Shown: positions 1 to 4,609 of the stretch, piece by piece
Layout: every line of letters begins with the position of its first letter
Numbering within the stretch: position 1 is the first letter of the stretch
From: DASYUM01 sp036001225
GTDB lineage: Bacteria; Methylomirabilota; Methylomirabilia; Rokubacteriales; DASRDR01
Direction of reading: 5' to 3'
NCBI GenBank assembly: GCA_036001225.1
Contig: DASYUM010000100.1
Coordinates: 1-6,102, forward strand
DNA length: 6,102 nt
The notes under the pieces: generated by a model
What the model was told of the DNA's origin: nothing
What the model saw: only the letters and a program-made list of their open reading frames with translations
Databases searched by the model: none
Translations under genes and position numbers: made by a program

Positions 1-5
1 ACCGA

Positions 6-1004
6 TCAGCGGGGCCCGGCCGCGCGCTCGTAATGGGAGAGGTCGTAGTACCGGCTCGGGTCGGTCAGGTCCTTCTTCGGCCGGCCGTACTCGCTCCTGA
101 GCTTGAGGACCGTCCGGATGCCCTCGACGTCCAGCCGCGCCGCCGGCTCGAAGCCCCCCGCCGGGGCCAGCAGGACGTCGTACGTCTTGGCCGCCAGATC
201 ATGCGACATCCCGGGCACGTTCTTCTGGAGGAGCTGGAGCGCCGGGTCCCGGTGGCTCCGGTCGTAGAGCCAGGTGAGCCCCGCCCGGTACGCCCGGATG
301 AACCCGCCGAGCTCGGTGGCATGGCCCTGGGCCCAGGAGCGGCGGGCCGCGCCCACCAGCCCCTGGTAGCGGCCGAGGACGTCCACGGCGTTGCCGAGCC
401 GCCGGAACCCCAGCGACTCGGCGATGATCTCGAATGGCGTGATGAGCAGGGTGCCGGCGTGCTTCCGCTCCTTGAGCGCCTCCCAGCGCTGGAGGACGCC
501 GCCGGCCCGCACCAGGGTGTAGTCGCCTTCCTTCAGGCCTCCGTGCTCCAGCATCTTGCGCAGGACGAAGGCGTAGCCGGTCGTCAGGGCGTCGACGGAG
601 AGCTCTCGGCCCTTGAGGTCGGCATAGGCTCGAATGTCCGCCTGGACGATCAGGCGCAGGAAGCCGTTGTCGCCGCCCATGAAGGCGAAGAGGTCGGGGG
701 TGCCCTGGACCGGCGCTTCCCCCTGCCCCTCCTGGTAGGCGATGACGTTGTCGATGGCCGTCATCCCGATGTCGAACTTTCCTTCGATCAGGTTCGTGAG
801 CTGGAAGACGGAGGACGGGGTCGGGGTGAGCTGCACCTCGAGCCCTTCGCGGGCAAAGAGTCCCTGCTGCTGGGCGGCCCAGATCGGCCAGTTGAAGCCG
901 CCGGGGAAGACGATCACCTTGAGGGGGACCGCCGCCTGCGCCGTCGCGCGGGCCGGGATGGCGAGGAGGATCAGCGTGGCCAGGACTCGCGCCAACGTTC
1001 CCAT
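6..1004 (-). CDS. ABC transporter substrate-binding protein, NMT1/THI5-like (SsuA/TauA type)
   Basis: Predicted extracytoplasmic solute-binding protein of 332 residues that would capture a small molecule for an ABC importer. Residues 1-24 look like a signal peptide: a short basic start, the hydrophobic run LATLILLAIPA, then a likely AQA|A cleavage site after residue 24. The mature protein opens with the family pattern: a beta strand (LKVIVFP), then WPIWAAQQQGLFAREGLEVQL (residues 39-59), followed by the NLIEGKFDIGMTAIDN segment (71-86) that forms part of the binding cleft. Length is typical for the family. The ATG at 1004 was chosen because AGGAGG (1009-1014) lies 4 nt upstream and the signal peptide begins there; the frame stays open upstream to 1334, but that part overlaps the amidase gene. 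It is the last gene of the minus-strand cluster, 17 nt after the amidase. No permease or ATPase gene is in the window, so the substrate is unknown; the neighbours suggest an amide or ureide. It ends with TGA at 6-8. Confidence 0.88.
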   Translation of the reverse strand: MGTLARVLATLILLAIPARATAQAAVPLKVIVFPGGFNWPIWAAQQQGLFAREGLEVQLTPTPSSVFQLTNLIEGKFDIGMTAIDNVIAYQEGQGEAPVQGTPDLFAFMGGDNGFLRLIVQADIRAYADLKGRELSVDALTTGYAFVLRKMLEHGGLKEGDYTLVRAGGVLQRWEALKERKHAGTLLITPFEIIAESLGFRRLGNAVDVLGRYQGLVGAARRSWAQGHATELGGFIRAYRAGLTWLYDRSHRDPALQLLQKNVPGMSHDLAAKTYDVLLAPAGGFEPAARLDVEGIRTVLKLRSEYGRPKKDLTDPSRYYDLSHYERAAGPR

Positions 1005-1021
1005 GGTGCCTCCTGTTCTTC

Positions 1022-2347
1022 CTACGCGGATCCGCGCTGCGCCAGCCATCGGGCGGTGCGCAGCAGCCGGCCGTCGTCGCCTCGGCGCCCGACGAGCTGG
1101 ACGCCCATCGGCATTCCGGCGGCGTCGTGCAGCAGGGGCAGGCTGATCGCCGGCACGCCACAGAGCGTCCAGATGGTGCAGAAGATCGGGCTTCCCGTCG
1201 ACTCGAGCCCGAGGGGCGCGGCGCCGGTGGTCACCGGCGCGAGGATGGCGTCGCAGGACTGGAAGATCGGATCGAGGGCCTCGTTGAGGCGCGGGATGCC
1301 CTCGAGCGCGCGGTTGTAGTCCACGGCCCGGCATTCGTGGCCGCGGTCGATCATGGCCCGGAGGACGGAGCTCAGCCGGTCTTTCCCCGTCGCGTACTCG
1401 CCCGCGAAGCTCTTCGCCAGGTCCGCCTCCATGATCGTGCGGTGCCAGCCGATCGCCTCGTCGAACATCGGCGGCAGCGCGACCTCCACGACCCGCGGGC
1501 CCAGACGCTCCACCAGGCGCGCGAGTGCCCGCCGGGTCTCGTCGTCGGCCCGGTCCCAGGCGGGCGTCCTGACGAAGGCGAGCCGGGGCTCCGTCGGCGG
1601 CTCGGCGGCCAGCCCCGCCAGGAGCCGCGCGTGGGCGCGCGGCCGCATGGCGGGATCCCGGCTGTCGAAGGCCATCAGCGATTCGGCCAGCAGCGCGACG
1701 TCCTCGACGCTTCGCCCGAAGACCCCGACCTGGTCCAGCGGCGGGGACTGGCCCAGCGCGCCGTGGCGGGAGATCAGCCCGTAGGTGGGCTTGTAGCCAT
1801 AGACGCCGCAGTAGGACGCCGGCCGGAGCACGGACCCGTTGGTCTGAGTGCCGAGCGCCACCGGGACCATGAACGCGGCGACGGCCGCCGCCGACCCGCT
1901 CGAGGATCCGCCCGGCGTTCGCCGGGGGTCGTGGGGATTCGTGGTCTTGCCCGGAGAGTAGACGGCCAGCTCGGTGGTCACCGTCTTGCCCAGGACGATG
2001 GCGCCTGCCTGGCGGAGCAGTGACACCGCGGTGGCGTCCTCGGTGGGCTGGCGACCGGCATGGAGCACGGTCCCGTTCTCGGTCGGCATGTCAGCCGTGT
2101 CGAAGATGTCTTTCACGCCGACCGGCACCCCGTGGAGGGGGCCCAGCGCCTCGCCATCCCGTCGATGCCGATCCGCGCGCCGGGCCTGGCTCACCGCATA
2201 GTCGGGATCCAGGTACGCCCAGGCCCCGAGCTGCTCCTCGAGCTCGGCGATGCGGCCGAGACACGCCCGGACCAGCGCTTCCGCCGTCAGCGTGCCCGCG
2301 CGGACGGCGGCGGCGGCCTCGCCCGCGCTCAGCCGAGTCAGCTCCAT
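1022..2347 (-). CDS. Amidase-signature family hydrolase (malonamidase E2-like)
   Basis: Hydrolyses a carboxylic amide to acid and ammonia, probably in the cytoplasm, as no signal peptide is visible. The 441-residue protein carries the complete amidase-signature core: GVPVGVKD with Lys79, TPGGSSSGSAAAVAA with cis-Ser148, and GTQTNGSVLRPASYCG with the probable nucleophile Ser172. The spacings (69 and 24 residues) are the same as the Lys62/Ser131/Ser155 triad known for malonamidase E2, so the site looks intact. The C-terminal CGVPAISLPL and GMPMGVQLVG segments (396-420) are also family-typical. The ATG at 2347 is preceded by a GGGAGG ribosome site (2352-2357) with a 4-nt gap. The first 10 nt overlap the end of the DUF2877 gene, so translation is probably coupled. 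The family covers many substrates (malonamide, allophanate, indoleacetamide, Gln-tRNA subunit GatA). A GatA role is unlikely with no gatB or gatC here. The DUF2877 neighbour favours a catabolic amidase, which is inference. Confidence 0.93.
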   Translation of the reverse strand: MELTRLSAGEAAAAVRAGTLTAEALVRACLGRIAELEEQLGAWAYLDPDYAVSQARRADRHRRDGEALGPLHGVPVGVKDIFDTADMPTENGTVLHAGRQPTEDATAVSLLRQAGAIVLGKTVTTELAVYSPGKTTNPHDPRRTPGGSSSGSAAAVAAFMVPVALGTQTNGSVLRPASYCGVYGYKPTYGLISRHGALGQSPPLDQVGVFGRSVEDVALLAESLMAFDSRDPAMRPRAHARLLAGLAAEPPTEPRLAFVRTPAWDRADDETRRALARLVERLGPRVVEVALPPMFDEAIGWHRTIMEADLAKSFAGEYATGKDRLSSVLRAMIDRGHECRAVDYNRALEGIPRLNEALDPIFQSCDAILAPVTTGAAPLGLESTGSPIFCTIWTLCGVPAISLPLLHDAAGMPMGVQLVGRRGDDGRLLRTARWLAQRGSA

Positions 2348-3342
2348 CGCGCCTCCCTCCCGGGCCTCGGGCTCGACATGACCGCGGCGACGACCGAGGC
2401 CCCGGCCAGCGCGTCCCAGCCCGACGTGTGCCCGACCGCCGCCAGAGCATCCAGACACGCATGGAGCTGCGGGAGGTCCGGCTCACACAGCGCCGCCAGC
2501 AGGGCGTGCAGCGCGGCCATGCCTTCGCCATCGGCGGCGCTGGCGAGATGCGCGAGGCTGATGCGATGCGTCCGGCTTCGCGCCCGCGGCAGCAGCCGAT
2601 CGGCGAGTCGCTCGGCCGCGTCCGGCCGCCCGAAGGCCCGAAGCGCGATCATCGCGCCGCCGAGGAGGTCGTCGCCCGACGGCGTCAGGCCCGGCCCCAG
2701 CCCGATCAAGGACTCCAGCTCGGATGGCGGCCCGGGAGTGGGCGGCCCGGCCTGGTCTCGGACCGATCGGAGCCATCCGGCCAGCGCCGTCACCGCCGGA
2801 CCCGCCAGCTGGTCGAGGGGGCTCCGCGCGGCATCCGGGGGCGCCGCCCCCGCCGGGGCCAGCGTCGAGATGACCCGAGCCAGGCCGTCGGCCGGAGCGC
2901 AGGCCGCCGTCTCGGCCGCCACTGCCCGTACCGACGCGGCGACCACGTCCGGAGCCCAGTCGCCGGGCACCGGGACCGGACGCCACTCGCGCGCGCCGGC
3001 CAGCTCGAAGGCGAAGCGCCCATCGACCCGAAAGGTCGTCCCATCCCACTCCGCCGCCGCTCCGGGTTCCAGGACGTCGGCCTCCCAGCCGGCCCCCTTG
3101 GGGAGGTCACAGACGACGTTGAGCGGCCCCGCCCCGATGGAGGCCGGGCCGAGGCAGATCAGCGACCCGTCGGGGCTGCCGCAGTACAGGCTCCGGCGAA
3201 ACACCGCGACCACATCCCATCCGGAGGGCGTGGCCAGCGCCCGCCGGGCCGCCCGGCCGAGCAGCGTGGCGGCATACCGGCGGCCCGGCTTCCGATCCAT
3301 GAAGAGCTCGGCGCGGGCTCCGAGACGCCCAGGCATACCCAT
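2338..3342 (-). CDS. DUF2877 family protein (AllH-like)
   Basis: A 334-residue protein recognised by the DUF2877 hallmark LIGLGPGLTPSGDDLLGG at residues 212-229, followed by RTHRISLAHL (257-266) and GHTSGWDALAG (304-314), which are the other conserved blocks of the family. DUF2877 includes AllH, a subunit of the oxamate carbamoyltransferase used in anaerobic allantoin breakdown by enterobacteria; the partner subunits AllF and AllG are not in this window, so this protein acts with unlinked partners or has another role. No signal peptide or membrane segment is visible. The start is uncertain: ATG at 3342 follows the methyltransferase stop by 9 nt without a clear ribosome site, and ATGs at 3336 and 3300 are alternatives; reinitiation after the upstream stop would suit 3342 or 3336. 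The gene shares its frame with the upstream methyltransferase and is separated from it by a single TGA. Its last 10 nt overlap the amidase start. Family assignment is firm, function is not. Confidence 0.88.
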   Translation of the reverse strand: MGMPGRLGARAELFMDRKPGRRYAATLLGRAARRALATPSGWDVVAVFRRSLYCGSPDGSLICLGPASIGAGPLNVVCDLPKGAGWEADVLEPGAAAEWDGTTFRVDGRFAFELAGAREWRPVPVPGDWAPDVVAASVRAVAAETAACAPADGLARVISTLAPAGAAPPDAARSPLDQLAGPAVTALAGWLRSVRDQAGPPTPGPPSELESLIGLGPGLTPSGDDLLGGAMIALRAFGRPDAAERLADRLLPRARSRTHRISLAHLASAADGEGMAALHALLAALCEPDLPQLHACLDALAAVGHTSGWDALAGASVVAAVMSSPRPGREARWS

Positions 3343-3351
3343 GCCAGTGGT

Positions 3352-4125
3352 TCAGTCTTCGCGCGCCCTGGCCACCACGAAGAGGCGTCGAAACGGGAAC
3401 AGCGTGAGTCCGTCCGAGCGTGGCGGGTAGGCGCGCCTGACCAGCTCGGCATAACACGCCTCGAAGCGGCTCCGCTCGGGCTCGTCGAGAGCGTCGAGCA
3501 ACGGCCGGAGCCACGTGCCCTTGGTCCACTCCTTGACCGGGTGCTCGCCCTCGAGCACCTGGAGATACTCGGACTCCCAGATGTCGAGGGCGGCCGCCCG
3601 CGGGGCCAGCAGGTCGAAATAGACGCCCGGGTCGGCCACCGGCGCCGGCATGATCAACGACTCGAGCTTCGTACGCCACGGTCCGCTCCGGACCGCGTCG
3701 GCGATGGCGGTGTGGGAGGGCGCGGAGAAATTGCGGGGCATCTGGACGGCGAGCACGCCACCCGGCGCCAGCGCCGAAAGGAGCGCCGGAAACAACCGGT
3801 GGTGGTCGCCGAGCCAGTGGAGGGCCGCGTTGGAGTAGATGACGTCGGCCGGTCGCGCCGGGCGCCAGGTCGCCAGGTCGGCCCGCTGCCAGACGATCTC
3901 CGGATCTCCCGCGGCCGCCTTCACCAGCATCTCGTGCGATTCGTCGACACCGGTGATGCGCGCGTTCGGCCACCGCGCCTTGAGCAGCCGGGTCACGTTG
4001 CCGGCGCCGGCTCCCAGGTCGTAGACCTCGGCCGGGTCGGCGACGTCGATCCGGTTCAACAGATCGATCGCCGGCCGCAAGCGATGGTCGGCGAACTTCA
4101 GGTACTGGGCCGGGTCCCAGGGCAC
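3352..4125 (-). CDS. tam: Trans-aconitate 2-methyltransferase homologue
   Basis: SAM-dependent class I methyltransferase of 257 residues, close in length to E. coli Tam (about 252), which methylates trans-aconitate to relieve inhibition of the TCA cycle. The N-terminus PWDPAQYLKFADHRLRPA matches the E. coli pattern WNPSLYLHFAAERSRPA. Motif I DLGAGAGN (36-43) and the acidic GVDES (59-63) form the SAM pocket. SNAALHWLGDHHRLFP (98-113), GVLAVQMPRN (123-132) and the C-terminal PFRRLFVVAR (244-253) are Tam signatures. I chose the GTG at 4125 rather than the in-frame ATG at 4161: it gives the family N-terminus and has AGGA (4134-4137) 8 nt upstream, whereas the ATG adds 12 unmatched residues and has GAGG only one base away. 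It is the first gene of the minus-strand cluster and divergent from glmS. The physiological substrate could be another small acid, since the link to amidase genes is unusual for Tam. Confidence 0.88.
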   Translation of the reverse strand: MPWDPAQYLKFADHRLRPAIDLLNRIDVADPAEVYDLGAGAGNVTRLLKARWPNARITGVDESHEMLVKAAAGDPEIVWQRADLATWRPARPADVIYSNAALHWLGDHHRLFPALLSALAPGGVLAVQMPRNFSAPSHTAIADAVRSGPWRTKLESLIMPAPVADPGVYFDLLAPRAAALDIWESEYLQVLEGEHPVKEWTKGTWLRPLLDALDEPERSRFEACYAELVRRAYPPRSDGLTLFPFRRLFVVARARED

Positions 4126-4133
4126 GAGGCGCG

Positions 4134-4137
4134 TCCT
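4134..4137 (-). promoter_or_regulatory. Ribosome binding site that decides the tam start
   Basis: On the minus strand the sequence GAAAGGA (4134-4140) ends 8 nt before the GTG at 4123-4125. This spacing, with the family-like N-terminus that follows, favours GTG over the in-frame ATG at 4161. Confidence 0.6.
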
Positions 4138-4184
4138 TTCGCTGAGGAGCGGAAACAGCATACCTCAAACTCGGCGGGATGGGA

Positions 4185-4214
4185 TTGCGCCCGGGGGCGA
4201 GACGCTGATACGAT
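4185..4214 (+). promoter_or_regulatory. Candidate sigma-70-type promoter for glmS (extended -10)
   Basis: TTGCGC (4185-4190) and TACGAT (4209-4214) are separated by 18 nt. The -10 is preceded by TG in the extended form TGnTAnnnT (4206-4214). Transcription would begin near 4221, about 70 nt before the ribozyme cleavage site and about 390 nt before the glmS start codon. The -35 matches only the TTG half of the consensus. An inverted repeat CTGAT...ATCAG (4205-4209 and 4218-4222) overlaps the -10 and could be an operator or chance. No equally good promoter for the divergent tam operon was found on the minus strand. Confidence 0.4.
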
Positions 4215-4290
4215 GGAATCAGACCGCTGATCGGGAAAGGGGTGGTGCGCGAGCGTGATCTGAGCGGGATCGAGGAGTCGCGCAGAATGA

Positions 4291-4432
4291 GCGCCTGGTC
4301 CGCCTGGCCGCAGGCGGATGACGAGGAAGGGACCGATCGAACCATTCGGCGGATGGTCCCTCGGCGGGCACGGTCGTGATGGGCAGAGCAAACCAGCGCG
4401 GCGACGCGCTGACAAAGGCTGCCCAGGGTGCC
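4291..4432 (+). ncRNA. glmS ribozyme/riboswitch (glucosamine-6-phosphate-activated self-cleaving RNA)
   Basis: A self-cleaving riboswitch in the glmS leader; glucosamine-6-phosphate acts as the cofactor, and cleavage would lower glmS expression. Cleavage is expected between A4290 and G4291, before the invariant GCGCC. Helices, written from the sequence: P1 is GTCCGCCTG (4298-4306) with CAGGCGGAT (4311-4319), loop GCCG, including one G-U pair. The conserved GACGAGG follows at 4320-4326. P2 is AGGGACC (4328-4334) with GGTCCCT (4355-4361), enclosing the conserved ATCGA (4336-4340) and TTCGGCGG (4345-4352). CGCC (4292-4295) can pair with GGCG (4348-4351), the expected core pseudoknot. P3 is CGGC (4362-4365) with GTCG (4373-4376). 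Its loop GGCAC (4367-4371) pairs with GTGCC (4428-4432), the P3.1 pseudoknot. P4 is TGGGCAG (4380-4386) with CTGCCCA (4419-4425), and P4.1 is CAGCGCG (4394-4400) with CGCGCTG (4405-4411), capped by a GCGA tetraloop. At about 142 nt it is close to the Thermoanaerobacter version. It lies 177 nt before glmS on the same strand. All parts are present. Confidence 0.95.
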
Positions 4433-4453
4433 GGCGGGTCACGCTGACCCGCC
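4433..4453 (+). other. Perfect stem-loop directly after the ribozyme
   Basis: GGCGGGTC (4433-4440) pairs with GACCCGCC (4446-4453) around a 5-nt loop, beginning at the base after the ribozyme's 3' pseudoknot strand. It is followed by a pyrimidine-rich stretch rather than a run of T, so it is not a classic intrinsic terminator. It could stabilise the 3' end of the ribozyme fold, act as a weak attenuator, or be a chance GC-rich hairpin. Confidence 0.5.
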
Positions 4454-4480
4454 TCTCGACTCCTCCTTGCCCTCTGTGAT

Positions 4481-4514
4481 GCCGTCGGGGCTGCCCCCGC
4501 TGACGGGGGACGGC
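4481..4514 (+). other. GC-rich stem-loop in the glmS leader
   Basis: CCCCCG (4494-4499) pairs with CGGGGG (4504-4509) around CTGA, and the outer arms GCCGT (4481-4485) and ACGGC (4510-4514) also pair, leaving an 8-nt bulge on the left side. No T-run follows. In DNA this rich in GC, part of it may be chance. Confidence 0.35.
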
Positions 4515-4540
4515 CGGACCCCGGCATCGCGCGCTCGGGA

Positions 4541-4564
4541 GCCGCGAGCGGGCCTGCTCGCGGC
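4541..4564 (+). other. Perfect 9-bp stem-loop upstream of the glmS ribosome site
   Basis: GCCGCGAGC (4541-4549) pairs exactly with GCTCGCGGC (4556-4564) around the loop GGGCCT. It ends 34 nt before the GGAGG at 4599-4603, so it does not hide the ribosome site. No T-run follows it. It could affect leader stability or processing after ribozyme cleavage; no known element was recognised. Confidence 0.45.
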
Positions 4565-4609
4565 GGCGCCAGATTCCACGCACCCTCTCTCCCCGGGTGG
4601 AGGCGCGCC

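Noticed and set aside
33..1319. Plus-strand open frame of 428 codons
   Set aside because: Antisense shadow of the substrate-binding protein and amidase genes; no recognisable domain.
1005..1334. Longer N-terminus for the substrate-binding protein
   Set aside because: The extra 110 residues overlap the amidase in another frame and are low complexity; the ATG at 1004 has AGGAGG and a signal peptide.
2020..4230. Plus-strand open frame of 736 codons
   Set aside because: It runs antisense through tam, DUF2877 and the amidase, is Arg/Pro/Gly-rich, and matches no family I recognise.
4433..4475. Intrinsic terminator after the ribozyme
   Set aside because: The stem is strong, but no T-run follows (TCTCGACTCCTCC), so it is reported only as a stem-loop.
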